From assembly GCF_004340685.1 (NCBI RefSeq), contig NZ_SLUN01000002.1, positions 248,001 to 312,000 of the forward strand: a DNA stretch of 64,000 nucleotides. Direction: 5' to 3'. The translations under genes were made by a program, and so were the position numbers. The DNA is from Hydrogenispora ethanolica (GTDB lineage Bacteria; Bacillota; UBA4882; UBA8346). The notes below the pieces were generated by a model. The model searched no databases, was not told where the DNA came from, and saw only the letters and a list, made by a program, of their open reading frames with translations. Shown here piece by piece: positions 33,659-42,871 of the stretch. Position 1 is the first letter of the stretch. The number at the start of each line of letters is the position of its first letter.

Positions 33659-33847
33659 TCTCAAGTTCGTTCCGCGCTGGTCTTACATGATGGCGAGGAG
33701 CCCGTGACAGACAGGGAGGAGCCGGGCGGCAATGAAAAAATCATCAACCGGCTGATCGAGAATGGGCTGCTGAAAAACATGCCGGTGCCGCTGGACGCCG
33801 CCCTGTTCCGGTTCGGCTTCACCGCGAAGCAAAAGGGATCGTTGTAA
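33659..33847 (+). pseudogene. Possible gene remnant
   Basis: A 62-codon frame without a convincing start or ribosome site, but with protein-like content (EKIINRLIENGLLKNMPVPL, then DAALFRFGFTAKQKGSL). It looks like the C-terminal part of a helical protein. Parent family not recognised. Confidence 0.3.
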
Positions 33848-33879
33848 CAGATTTGTTAAAGAATCATAAAAAATGAAAA

Positions 33880-33908
33880 TTGTAGGTTCGCCCCAAAGTC
33901 GATACAAT
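33880..33908 (+). promoter_or_regulatory. Promoter of the rhamnogalacturonan importer
   Basis: TTGTAG (33880-33885), a 17-bp spacer and TACAAT (33903-33908). It shows that translation of the first permease begins further down, near 33984. Confidence 0.55.
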
Positions 33909-33983
33909 GAAACCAGGATTTTAATGAGAATGAAATCCCACCGCTGCTCAGGAAAGGAACTAACGAAGAAAAGAGGGTGCGAT

Positions 33984-34958
33984 GTGGCTTCTGAAATCGA
34001 GATGCTTACCGGAAAAAAGAGCCGTCCAAATTATCAAAGCGGTAAATTGAAGAGCTACTGGCGGAACAATTATCAGTACTACCTGATTCTGTTGCCTCCG
34101 CTCCTGTTTTACCTGATATTTAAGTACATTCCGATGTACGGCTTACTGATCGCTTTCAAGGATTACAATTTTATCACCGGGGTGTGGCAAAGCCCCTGGG
34201 TCGGGCTGGACGTTTTCAAGGAAGTATTTCACGATCATAGCTTTTGGGTGGCATTTTTTAACACGATTCGGCTGAACTTCCTGACGCTGATCGCCGGGTT
34301 CCCCATCCCGATCATCCTGGCGCTGTTCTTGAATGAAATAAACCACAGCGGGCTTAAACGGCTGGTGCAATCCATCTCCTACTTGCCGCACTTCATTTCC
34401 TGGGTGATTATTTACGGGTTAATCCTGGCTTTCCTGACTCCCCAAACCGGCATGGTCAACGTATTGTTGAAACAGCTGGGGTTCAAAGAGATTAATTTCT
34501 TATTTCATAAAGGCTGGTGGGTATGCGTCTACCTGCTCTCGTTCATCTGGAAAGAAGTAGGGTGGTCGGCCATCATTTATCTGGCGGCGTTAACCGCCAT
34601 CGACCCGCAATTGTATGAGGCCGCCGCGCTGGACGGCGCCGGCAGGTTGAAATGCATGTGGCATGTGACGCTTCCCGGCATCAAGGGCACGATTATCATC
34701 ATGTTGCTTTTGAATATCGGCAAAATGATGAGCATCGGGTTCGACCAGCCCTACAACTTGCAAAATGTAATGGTCAACGATGTCTCCAGCGTCCTCAGTA
34801 CCTATATTTATGATATGGGATTAATCCGGGCCCGGTTCAGCTTTTCGGCCGCGGTCGGACTGTTCCAGTCGCTGATCAACTTCAGCTTGCTGCTGGGAGC
34901 CGACCGGTTCGCCAAGCTATTGGGAGAGGAAGGATTTTTCGGAGGTGGCCGACGATGA
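33984..34958 (+). CDS. ABC transporter permease, LplB/YteP-like
   Basis: Membrane subunit of the LplABC/YteP-YtcP-YtcQ type, which in Bacillus subtilis imports rhamnogalacturonan oligosaccharides. Six hydrophobic segments; the family opening is YQYYLILLPPLLFYLIFKYIPMYG and the EAA motif is YEAAALDGAGRLKCMWHVTLP. GTG 33984 has AGAGGG about 7 bp before it; longer in-frame starts would lie in the promoter. It overlaps the next permease by ATGA. The enzymes downstream support the rhamnogalacturonan assignment. Confidence 0.87.
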   Translation: MASEIEMLTGKKSRPNYQSGKLKSYWRNNYQYYLILLPPLLFYLIFKYIPMYGLLIAFKDYNFITGVWQSPWVGLDVFKEVFHDHSFWVAFFNTIRLNFLTLIAGFPIPIILALFLNEINHSGLKRLVQSISYLPHFISWVIIYGLILAFLTPQTGMVNVLLKQLGFKEINFLFHKGWWVCVYLLSFIWKEVGWSAIIYLAALTAIDPQLYEAAALDGAGRLKCMWHVTLPGIKGTIIIMLLLNIGKMMSIGFDQPYNLQNVMVNDVSSVLSTYIYDMGLIRARFSFSAAVGLFQSLINFSLLLGADRFAKLLGEEGFFGGGRR

Positions 34959-35833
34959 AACCAGACATAACCGCGGGGGGCAGAACCTTTCAGATCATCA
35001 ACTATACCGTGATGTTCATCTTATGTTTGACATTTATCTACCCGTTCGTTTATACCTTGGCGGTTTCCCTGAGCGACGCCAAACATATCCTGGAAGGCAG
35101 CGTGTTTCTATTTCCCAAAGGATTTACGCTCTCGGCCTACCGGGCGGTTTTGAGCGACCAAGGCCTGCTGCATTCGTTGTTTTTTACCGCAATGCTCACG
35201 GTATGCGGAGTGGCCGCCAGCATCATCATGACGACGCTGGCGGCGTATCCGCTGTCCCGGACGGGATTGAAAGGGACCGGCATCATTTTGCGGCTGATCG
35301 TCTTCACAATGTATTTTAATGGCGGAATCATCCCCACCTACCTGCTGGTCAAGAACTTGGGACTGCTCGATACCATGGGCGCTTTGATCTGGCCGGATGT
35401 AATCCAGACGTTTCTGTTGATCATTATGATCAGTTATTTCCGGGGCATCCCGGTGGAGCTGGAGGAAGCGGCCAAAGTCGAGGGCTGCAGCAACTTCGGG
35501 ATTTTGGTCAAGATCATCGTACCGCTGGCCAAACCGGTCATCGCGACCCTAGTGATTTATTACGCCGTATCCTATTGGAATATGTTTCAGCAAGCGTTGA
35601 TGTACATTCAGAGTCCCGCCAGATATACGCTGCAAATCAAATTATACCAGGTACTGAACGTCTTCCAGCAAGATCTGACCAATTCATTGGATGCCGCGTC
35701 CGCCAAGACGGTGCTCCCGGAGAACCTCAAAGGAGCGATGGTGCTGGTAACCGCCGTCCCGATCTTATTTGTTTATCCATGGCTCCAAAAATATTTTATC
35801 AAGGGGGTGACCATCGGCTCATTAAAGGGTTAA
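34955..35833 (+). CDS. ABC transporter permease, LplC/YtcP-like
   Basis: A 292-residue second membrane subunit. Landmarks: FQIINYTVMFILCLTFIYPF at the start, YFNGGIIPTYLLVKNLGLLD, the EAA motif LEEAAKVEGCSNFGILVKIIVPL and the C-terminal end FIKGVTIGSLKG, all typical of the YtcP/LplC group. GGAGG lies before the ATG, which overlaps the stop codon of the previous gene. Confidence 0.9.
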   Translation: MKPDITAGGRTFQIINYTVMFILCLTFIYPFVYTLAVSLSDAKHILEGSVFLFPKGFTLSAYRAVLSDQGLLHSLFFTAMLTVCGVAASIIMTTLAAYPLSRTGLKGTGIILRLIVFTMYFNGGIIPTYLLVKNLGLLDTMGALIWPDVIQTFLLIIMISYFRGIPVELEEAAKVEGCSNFGILVKIIVPLAKPVIATLVIYYAVSYWNMFQQALMYIQSPARYTLQIKLYQVLNVFQQDLTNSLDAASAKTVLPENLKGAMVLVTAVPILFVYPWLQKYFIKGVTIGSLKG

Positions 35834-35980
35834 CCAATCATGCGGTGCGATACTTATTTTGACCTCGACCTGGCGAGTAAGTCCCAATGATCCTTTTTTA
35901 TTCGCCGGCCCGAAGTTGAACTCGAAGCATGACCGTCATGCATTTGCATTATCGGCTGAAACGAAACGAAGGAGGAGTTT

Positions 35981-37534
35981 ATGGTGTCCAAACGATTACG
36001 AGTGGCGGCGGGGTTTGTACTAGCGCTTTTATTTATGACCAGTGTATTTGCAAAAACCAAAGATCTCCAGGAGATCACCGTGCTCGCCTGGGACCGGGGG
36101 ATTATTCCGCCGGCTCAGGGCAATATCGAGGAAAACTGGTGGACCAAGTATGTCAATGACCATGTTGCCAAACTGGGTATCAAGGTAAAATTCGTACCGG
36201 TGCCGCGCGCCCAGGAGATGCAAAAACTCCCGACCATGCTGGCGGCGGGCAATGCCCCGGATATCATCTTCAGTTATGATAAGGCTTTGTATAATTTGTA
36301 TCTGAAAAACGGGGCGCTGCTCGATTATACCGATTACATCAACAAATATGGCAGAAATATTAAAAAGTATTTTTCCAAAACCGATTTGGCCTTGGGTGCC
36401 AGCAAAGGCCGGATCTATTCCCTGGTGTACCGTTCCGTGCCGGTGGCGGACACCACTTTCATCCGGAAAGACTGGCTCAATAAGCTCGGCTTGAAGGAGC
36501 CGACCACTCCCGCTGAGTTTTATAATGTTCTCAAAGCCTTCAAGGAGAAAGATCCGGGCAAGGTCGGCGACAGGTTGGTCCCCTTTGCCCTGCCAAGCGC
36601 GCCGAATTATCCGTTCGGCATGTGGTATGCGGTTTTAATGCCCGGCTTTCTCAAACAAGCCCCGTCGCCGGAAAGAATGCAAGAGGCGGCGCTGCCGCTG
36701 TGGCCGGAGACCGAGAATTGCCTGCGGTTTATGAACAAACTCTATAATGAAAAATTGCTCAGTGACCAGTTTCTGTTGGATAAAGACGAGGTCCTTTTCA
36801 GGCAGAAGTTTGTGCGCGGCGAGATCGGCGCTTTCGTCCACTTTCCGCACTGGCCCTACCACAGCGCCTATGGCAATATGTACGAAAATCTTAACAAGAA
36901 TATCTCCGATGCCAGGCTAGTAGCCACTTTCCCCTGGACCGCCAATCCCAAAAACAACTTATATGAGATCATCCGCTGTTATCCCTTTGGATACATGTGG
37001 TACTCGCCGCGGAACGCCAAGCATCCCGATTTGGTCGTCAAGTATCTGGACTGGATGGCCAGCTCCGAAGCGACCAATGTCAACTGGTTTGGATTGCCGG
37101 GCATTGACAATAAGATAGTGGACGGCATCCCGCTGCCGGTCGACGACGCCAAGTATAAACAGCGGGTTCCTTGGATTGGTTCGCAATATAACGTCTTGCG
37201 CAACCCTTTCGTGAATTCGCCCGAAAAATATATCAAGCGCTTGTCGATGGACTTCGCGCCCCAATATCGCGATCAGTATGTCCGGGAAACCATCGCCGGC
37301 TCCAAAAAGCTGAAATATTATCAGCCCTGGATTACCGAGGCGACTCCGCTTTATGATAAATTGAACGGTTCCTTGATGAAAAAATGGGAGGAGCTCCAGG
37401 TAAAGATCATCACCGCCCCGTCGAATCAGTTTGATGCGGTTTTTGATGACGCGATCAAGCAATATAAAGAGGTGGGCGGAGCAGAAGTGGCCCAGGAACT
37501 CGCCCAGGCTTACAAGGCCCAGTACGGAAAGTGA
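35981..37534 (+). CDS. ABC transporter substrate-binding protein, LplA/YtcQ-like
   Basis: A 517-residue extracellular binding protein, the larger size typical of the LplA/YtcQ group. AAGGAGGAG precedes the ATG. The signal peptide (MVSKRLRVAAGFVLALLFMT) is cleaved near VFAKT; no lipobox. The QEITVLAWDRGIIPP opening and the MLAAGNAPDIIFSYD motif fit family 1 proteins. It would hand unsaturated rhamnogalacturonan oligosaccharides to the permeases upstream. The regulator gene follows after about 90 bp. Confidence 0.88.
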   Translation: MVSKRLRVAAGFVLALLFMTSVFAKTKDLQEITVLAWDRGIIPPAQGNIEENWWTKYVNDHVAKLGIKVKFVPVPRAQEMQKLPTMLAAGNAPDIIFSYDKALYNLYLKNGALLDYTDYINKYGRNIKKYFSKTDLALGASKGRIYSLVYRSVPVADTTFIRKDWLNKLGLKEPTTPAEFYNVLKAFKEKDPGKVGDRLVPFALPSAPNYPFGMWYAVLMPGFLKQAPSPERMQEAALPLWPETENCLRFMNKLYNEKLLSDQFLLDKDEVLFRQKFVRGEIGAFVHFPHWPYHSAYGNMYENLNKNISDARLVATFPWTANPKNNLYEIIRCYPFGYMWYSPRNAKHPDLVVKYLDWMASSEATNVNWFGLPGIDNKIVDGIPLPVDDAKYKQRVPWIGSQYNVLRNPFVNSPEKYIKRLSMDFAPQYRDQYVRETIAGSKKLKYYQPWITEATPLYDKLNGSLMKKWEELQVKIITAPSNQFDAVFDDAIKQYKEVGGAEVAQELAQAYKAQYGK

Positions 37535-37625
37535 CCGACGCAAAAAACTCGTCCGTTCATACCGGTTTGGCGCAAACGGCCAGGCCGGTATGAACGTATC
37601 CATTTATATGGATTGGAGAAAAGCG

Positions 37626-39986
37626 ATGTTCAAAAAGTTTTTGGCGGCATTGCAGCAATGGATCGACTGGGAAAAAAACATCGGCCGGTTCTTTGCCTAT
37701 TTTATTGTGGGAAACATGCTGGTGGCCGGGCTTTTTGGCGCGTTGCTTTATGTCCGTTCCGCCGGCTCGCTGGAGGCGCAAACGCTCGAAGCCAATCAGA
37801 ACATGCTGCTTCAGCTGAATAAGTCGACCGATTTATTGCTGAACCAGGTCGATCAATATTTGAACCGGTTATCGCTGGATCCGTTTATCACCGAGTTCAT
37901 TCAGCATTACAAAGGCCGGGATTTGGTGGGGCAATTTGAGATCAACGCCGCGATGGATAATAATTTGCTGTTGAACCAGTATATTAACTCGATCAACATC
38001 TTTTACCGCAAAGAAAACAAAGTATATTCCATTAATTGCGGCGTGCGGGATCTGGCGGACTTCCCCGACCGGCGGATCTTCGCCAAAATGAAAAACGGCG
38101 GCCTGAACTATTATAACTGGCTGCCTACCCGCAAACTGCTGGACGAGAAGTCCGGAAACATGATCGATGTGATCACGATCATCAAACCGATCCCGCTGGG
38201 CAGCTTTGATCCGATCGCCGTAGCCGCGGTCAATATCGATGAGGGTTTTCTCCGCAACAGCATGAATTCGATCATCACCAAAGAGCAGAATGAGCTCTTG
38301 GTAGTGGATGAACAGGGCCGTTTCATTTCCAGTAACCGGAGGGCCTTGTCGGACAGGTACTTCCGGAATAAACCGTATTTGCGCCATGTTTTTGAACAAA
38401 AATCCGGCAGCTATCCGGCACGGCTTAACCGCCAGAAAGTTTTGATCTCTTTTGTATCCTCGGAGAGTTACGGCTGGAAATATATCAGCATCGTTCCCTA
38501 CCGGGCGATCGATGCGAAGATCGTCTTTTTCAGGGATTACGCGCTGATCGTCTCCCTTTTGGCAATTGTCCTGGGGATCGCCGTTGCGCTGTTCTTCTCC
38601 AACAAAATCTCCCGGCCGATTCAGCTGATTGCCGGACTCTTTAAAAACGGCGAGAAGCAGCCGGGCGAGAATGATATTTTGAAGTATATTGAAAAAAGCG
38701 TCAACCGCTTGGTTGAGCAGAATGAGCATATCGAAAAGGCCTTCCGGGAACATTTGCCGGTTTTACGGAATAACTTTCTCACCAGTTTGCTGATGGGTTG
38801 CATCGCCGACAGCCGGGAGATCGAGGCCAGATTTCAGTATTATGGGATTGACTTCGCGCAGCACGCCCAGTATATCGTATTCCTGATCTCGCTGGGTAAT
38901 TATCGCGGCCTTTCCGGCAGGTTTTCCGAACGCCAGTTGAACCTGTTCGTGATCTCCCTGATGGAAGTTTTAAATAATCTGCCGGGCGGCGATTATCAAA
39001 AGATCGTGGTCAATACCAAAGCGCCGGAGATTGCCATGATCTTTGCCCTCCCGGCCCTGGACGACGACCTCTCATTCAAGCGGCAGATCAAGCTGATCGG
39101 CACTGAAATCCATCAGGCGGTGCAGTCCCATGTCCAGGGCGAGTTTGCCATTGCGGCGGGGACGCCGAAGCCCGAGATCGCCCGGATCGCCGACTCCTAC
39201 CAGGAAGCCTTGGAAGCCCTTCATTACCGGGTTTTGAAAGGCAACGGCCGGGTGATTTGGTTTGAAGAGATTCAGGATCTCAAAGAGGCGAACTACCCCT
39301 ATCCCTATCCCAAGGAAAAAGCGTTGATCAATCACCTCAAGCAGGGCGATATTGAATCGGCCCTCCGGCTCAACCATGATCTTTTCAAATTTTTCACCAG
39401 TTGCAGCGGCGCTTCGGGCGATGCCGCCGTTTACTTCTATATGCAACTGCTAAGTTCCGCCATTCAGTGCGCTTTGGAGATGGGGATCAATATTGAATCC
39501 TTATTGGGAGGGGCCAATCCCTACCGGGAACTCTTAAAATGCACCGACATCGCCGAGGTTCAGGATTGGTTCGCTGGTTTATTCAAAGAACTCTCCGAAC
39601 AGGTCCAAAACCGTAAAAACGCCAAGAACCAGGGCGTGATCGAATCCATTGTGAAATACATCCGGGAGCATTACGATCAGGATTTGAGTCTAAAGGTACT
39701 ATCCCAACAGGTTTTCTTAAGCGTTCCCTATCTAAGCGCGGTTTTCCGCGAGGAATACGGCAAACCGCTGAAACAATTCATCAATGAGGTCCGGATTGAG
39801 AAAGCCAAGCAATTTCTGGCCGATCCGGACTATCAGATCGCCGAGGTGGCTGAGAAAGTCGGGTACGACAGGGTTCATGCCTTTCTACGCCTTTTCAAGG
39901 AATACACCGGCATGACGCCGGGGCAATATCGCAAAACCATTATCTTTCATGAAAAGAGCCATCATTCCGATTTGGCTCTTCATTAG
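37626..39986 (+). CDS. Membrane-bound AraC-family regulator (YesN/sensor type)
   Basis: A 786-residue one-component regulator. A membrane segment near residues 20-45 (FFAYFIVGNMLVAGLFGALL) and a second near 300-320 (YALIVSLLAIVLGIAVALFF) enclose an extracellular sensor of Cache type. A cytoplasmic HAMP-like linker and a middle region follow, then two AraC helix-turn-helix motifs at the C-terminus (DLSLKVLSQQVFLSVPYLSAVF and YQIAEVAEKVGYDRVHAFLR, ending MTPGQYRK). GGAGAA supports ATG 37626. Such proteins control polysaccharide genes in Bacillota. It probably activates the importer and the three enzymes around it. Confidence 0.9.
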   Translation: MFKKFLAALQQWIDWEKNIGRFFAYFIVGNMLVAGLFGALLYVRSAGSLEAQTLEANQNMLLQLNKSTDLLLNQVDQYLNRLSLDPFITEFIQHYKGRDLVGQFEINAAMDNNLLLNQYINSINIFYRKENKVYSINCGVRDLADFPDRRIFAKMKNGGLNYYNWLPTRKLLDEKSGNMIDVITIIKPIPLGSFDPIAVAAVNIDEGFLRNSMNSIITKEQNELLVVDEQGRFISSNRRALSDRYFRNKPYLRHVFEQKSGSYPARLNRQKVLISFVSSESYGWKYISIVPYRAIDAKIVFFRDYALIVSLLAIVLGIAVALFFSNKISRPIQLIAGLFKNGEKQPGENDILKYIEKSVNRLVEQNEHIEKAFREHLPVLRNNFLTSLLMGCIADSREIEARFQYYGIDFAQHAQYIVFLISLGNYRGLSGRFSERQLNLFVISLMEVLNNLPGGDYQKIVVNTKAPEIAMIFALPALDDDLSFKRQIKLIGTEIHQAVQSHVQGEFAIAAGTPKPEIARIADSYQEALEALHYRVLKGNGRVIWFEEIQDLKEANYPYPYPKEKALINHLKQGDIESALRLNHDLFKFFTSCSGASGDAAVYFYMQLLSSAIQCALEMGINIESLLGGANPYRELLKCTDIAEVQDWFAGLFKELSEQVQNRKNAKNQGVIESIVKYIREHYDQDLSLKVLSQQVFLSVPYLSAVFREEYGKPLKQFINEVRIEKAKQFLADPDYQIAEVAEKVGYDRVHAFLRLFKEYTGMTPGQYRKTIIFHEKSHHSDLALH

Positions 39987-40035
39987 CAGCGTTGTGAAAA
40001 ACCTCGGCCGGATGAGAGGCCGTTAAAAGATCGCT

Positions 40036-40266
40036 CTTTTGTGAAGCAAGGAACGATGGCAAGCGCTCCCGGAGTTACTTTTGTGGATAAAGATCTTCCT
40101 TTTGTGAATCAAAATCGCTCTTTTGTGAATAAAGATCGGTCTGCGATGATTCCAGATCGATCTTTTGTGGATAAAGATCTGTCTGGGATGATTTCAGATC
40201 GATCTTTTGTGAATCAAGATTTACCTTTTGGGGATCAAGATCTACCCGCTGTGAATCATGCGCTGC
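40036..40266. repeat. 21-bp phased repeat array 3
   Basis: Eleven units of exactly 21 bp, core CTTTTGTGGATAAAGATCGA and variants, each carrying a GATC palindrome where arrays 1 and 2 carry GAGCTC. Two perfect TGTGGATAA 9-mers are at 40082 and 40166. The frame at 40041-40370 is open through all units (heptapeptide RSFVNKD) but has no ribosome site, so I treat it as a by-product of the period. The sequence 39987-40035 and 40267-40357 holds no other feature except the next gene's ribosome site. Confidence 0.82.
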
Positions 40267-40357
40267 TTTTGGATCGGTTTGAACCTTCCCGGCAAATAAG
40301 TCGAGTTTTTCACTACTCTTCTAGAATAGCCGTAATAGGGTCAGGAGATCTGCAAAG

Positions 40358-42850
40358 ATGGAAAAGTTAAAAGTTCAATTTTATCAGCCCGCCGCCGAGT
40401 TTGGCCCGCTGCCTTTCTGGTTCTGGAACGATGCCCTGGATGAGGCGGAAATCAGCCGGCAGATCCGGGATTTCCATACGAAAGGCGTTTCCGGCTGGGT
40501 GCTCCACCCCCGCATCGGAATTCCCAAGGATATTCCCTATTTATCGGATCGGTTCATGGGCCTGGTGAAACATGCCGTGCTGGAAGCGTCCAGCTACGGG
40601 ATGAAAGTCGTCCTGTATGACGAGGGTATGTATCCATCCGGTTCGGCCCACGGAATGGTGGTGGCCGGCAACCCGGAGTTTGCCGCGCGCGGCCTGCGCG
40701 TGCGGGAATACCCGTGCCCCGGCCGGCTGGCCTTCAGCCCGGAACTGGACGCGGGAGAAACGGTCGTCGCGGTCCTGGCGGTCGTGAAATCGGCCGCCCA
40801 GGCCATTGAACCCGCCAGAACCAGAAAGCTGGCTTTTGAGGAGGACCGGGTCTGTTTTGAAAGACCGACGGAGGAAAATTGGTCGGTCCTGGTTTTTAGC
40901 GAGACTTTCACCCGGGGGACGATTCGCGGGATCCATTTCGGAGAGGACGATGGCGAACCGGAGGCGCCGCCGGCGGCCGATCTGCTCAACCCGGCGGCCG
41001 TCCGGAAATTTATCCGCCTGACGCACGACCGTTACTATGATGCGCTGCGCGAGTATTTCGGAAGCACCGTCATGGCAATGTTCACGGATGAGCCCGACGT
41101 TTTGGGAAGATGCGCCGCGCCGGATGTCAAGCCCTGGACCGGCGGTTTTCTGGAGCGCTTCCGCCAATGCGGCAATGACGAACTGGACTTGGCGGCATTA
41201 TGGTTCGAGGCCGGTCCGGATACCGGGCTCAAGCGGAAAAATTACCGCCGGGCGGTGAATCAGAGGCTGGAATCCGCCTATTACCGCCAACTTTCCCAAT
41301 GGTGCGCCGGGCATCGCATCGCGCTGACCGGACACCCCCATGAGAGCGATGATATCGGGTTGTTGCATTATTTTCACATTCCCGGCCAGGATATCGTCTG
41401 GCGCTGGGTGGCCCCGGAAGAGGGGCGGGGGCTGGAGGGACGGCACAGCACCGTCGGGAAATGCTCGGCGGACGCCGCCCGGCACCGCGGCAGGCGGCGC
41501 AACGCCAACGAGTGCTTCGGTTGTTGCGGCCCGCAAGGGATTCCTTGGGCGTTGACGATGGATGATATGAAATGGTACCTCGATTGGCTCTTCGTGCGCG
41601 GCGTGAATCTGATCTACCCCCATGCCTTTTATTACTCGCTCAACGGCGCAAAAAGAAGGGGAGAAAGGCCGCCCGATGTCGGGCCGCATAACATCTGGTG
41701 GCCCTATTACCGGACCCTCGCCAATTATATTAAGCGTTTGAGCTGGCTGATGACGGACAGCGTCAATGTCACTCCGGTAGCCGTCCTGTGTGAGGCGGAC
41801 CGCTTGCCCTGGGCGGTCGTAAAGCCGCTATACCAGAATCAGCTGGAGTTTAACTATCTCGAAGATCGGCTTTTATCCTCCGCCGCCTGCCGCATCGCGG
41901 ACGGCGCGATTTTCATTGCCCGGCAGCAGTACCGGGTGTTGGTGATCGATGATGCCGCCTTGGTGACGGAGAAACTCCGCGCCCGGTTACGCCGCTTCAT
42001 GGCAGGCGGAGGAACGGTCATGCTGTACCAGCCGGCTCCGGACGCGACTTTGCCGGAAGGGGCGGTTGTGATCGCCACCGGCGCCGAGCTGGTGGCCGCC
42101 CTTGAAAAACGGGTAGTCCGCGATCTGCTGCTCCAGCCGGCCGATCCCAATTTGCGTGTGAGCCATGTGGTCAAAGAGAATCAGCATTTCTATCTGCTGG
42201 TCAATGAGGGTGAAACGCCAATCCAGGGCGAATTGCGGCTCCGAACGGACCGGTTGGTGGAAAGGTGGGATGCCTGGGAGGGGGAGATCAGCCAACCGGA
42301 GCTGATCCAACGGGATCGGCAATATCTGGGCTTCCCCCTTACGCTGCAGCGGCGGGAGAGCGCCATCATCCGGGTCGATCCTTCCCGGAAACCGGAAAGA
42401 TTTCACTGCGGCGCGACGGAACCAAGCATCCGCGCCGCAGTGGCGCTGCAGCATGACTGGAAGATCGAAACCCCGGACGGGAAGATCCGGGCCGGCCGGG
42501 AGCTGGATTCATGGACCCGCTGGCCGGGCAGGGCGGATTTCTCCGGGACCGTGGTTTACGAAACCGTGTTTGAAATGGCGGCAACGCCGCGTTTTTCAAA
42601 GGTCGAGCTCGATTTGGGCCGGGTGGGCGAGATCGCCCATGTCGATATCAATGGGACGAGTGCCGGTTTCAAACTCTGGTCCCCTTATTCGTTGGACATC
42701 ACAAAACTGGTAAAAGCCGGCGCCAATTCGCTGCGGGTCGAGGTCACCAACAGCCTGGCGAACCGGTTCAGCGGGGCGCGGCGGGATTCGGGGCTAATGG
42801 GGCCGGTCCGGATAAGGCTGATCGGCGAAACGGTTCCGATCCGCCGCTAA
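40358..42850 (+). CDS. GH106-like alpha-L-rhamnosidase
   Basis: A cytoplasmic enzyme of 830 residues without a signal peptide, similar to the GH106 rhamnosidase group. The start shows the family pattern FGPLPFWFWNDALDEAEISR, then VLYDEGMYPSGSAHG and FTDEPDV, which contains candidate acidic residues. A C-terminal beta-sandwich begins near residue 700 (VVYETVFEMAATPRFSKVEL, then SLRVEVTNSLANRF). AGGAG precedes the ATG. It would remove rhamnose from imported rhamnogalacturonan fragments. I cannot assign the catalytic pair with certainty, and at 830 residues it is on the short side. Confidence 0.75.
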   Translation: MEKLKVQFYQPAAEFGPLPFWFWNDALDEAEISRQIRDFHTKGVSGWVLHPRIGIPKDIPYLSDRFMGLVKHAVLEASSYGMKVVLYDEGMYPSGSAHGMVVAGNPEFAARGLRVREYPCPGRLAFSPELDAGETVVAVLAVVKSAAQAIEPARTRKLAFEEDRVCFERPTEENWSVLVFSETFTRGTIRGIHFGEDDGEPEAPPAADLLNPAAVRKFIRLTHDRYYDALREYFGSTVMAMFTDEPDVLGRCAAPDVKPWTGGFLERFRQCGNDELDLAALWFEAGPDTGLKRKNYRRAVNQRLESAYYRQLSQWCAGHRIALTGHPHESDDIGLLHYFHIPGQDIVWRWVAPEEGRGLEGRHSTVGKCSADAARHRGRRRNANECFGCCGPQGIPWALTMDDMKWYLDWLFVRGVNLIYPHAFYYSLNGAKRRGERPPDVGPHNIWWPYYRTLANYIKRLSWLMTDSVNVTPVAVLCEADRLPWAVVKPLYQNQLEFNYLEDRLLSSAACRIADGAIFIARQQYRVLVIDDAALVTEKLRARLRRFMAGGGTVMLYQPAPDATLPEGAVVIATGAELVAALEKRVVRDLLLQPADPNLRVSHVVKENQHFYLLVNEGETPIQGELRLRTDRLVERWDAWEGEISQPELIQRDRQYLGFPLTLQRRESAIIRVDPSRKPERFHCGATEPSIRAAVALQHDWKIETPDGKIRAGRELDSWTRWPGRADFSGTVVYETVFEMAATPRFSKVELDLGRVGEIAHVDINGTSAGFKLWSPYSLDITKLVKAGANSLRVEVTNSLANRFSGARRDSGLMGPVRIRLIGETVPIRR

Positions 42851-42871
42851 ACAAGAAGGGAGCATCACGGC

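Noticed and set aside
40041-40370. 109-codon open frame with heptapeptide repeats (RSFVNKD type)
   Set aside because: It lies over 21-bp array 3, has no ribosome site, and the equivalent frame is broken in arrays 1 and 2; the open frame follows from a period divisible by three.
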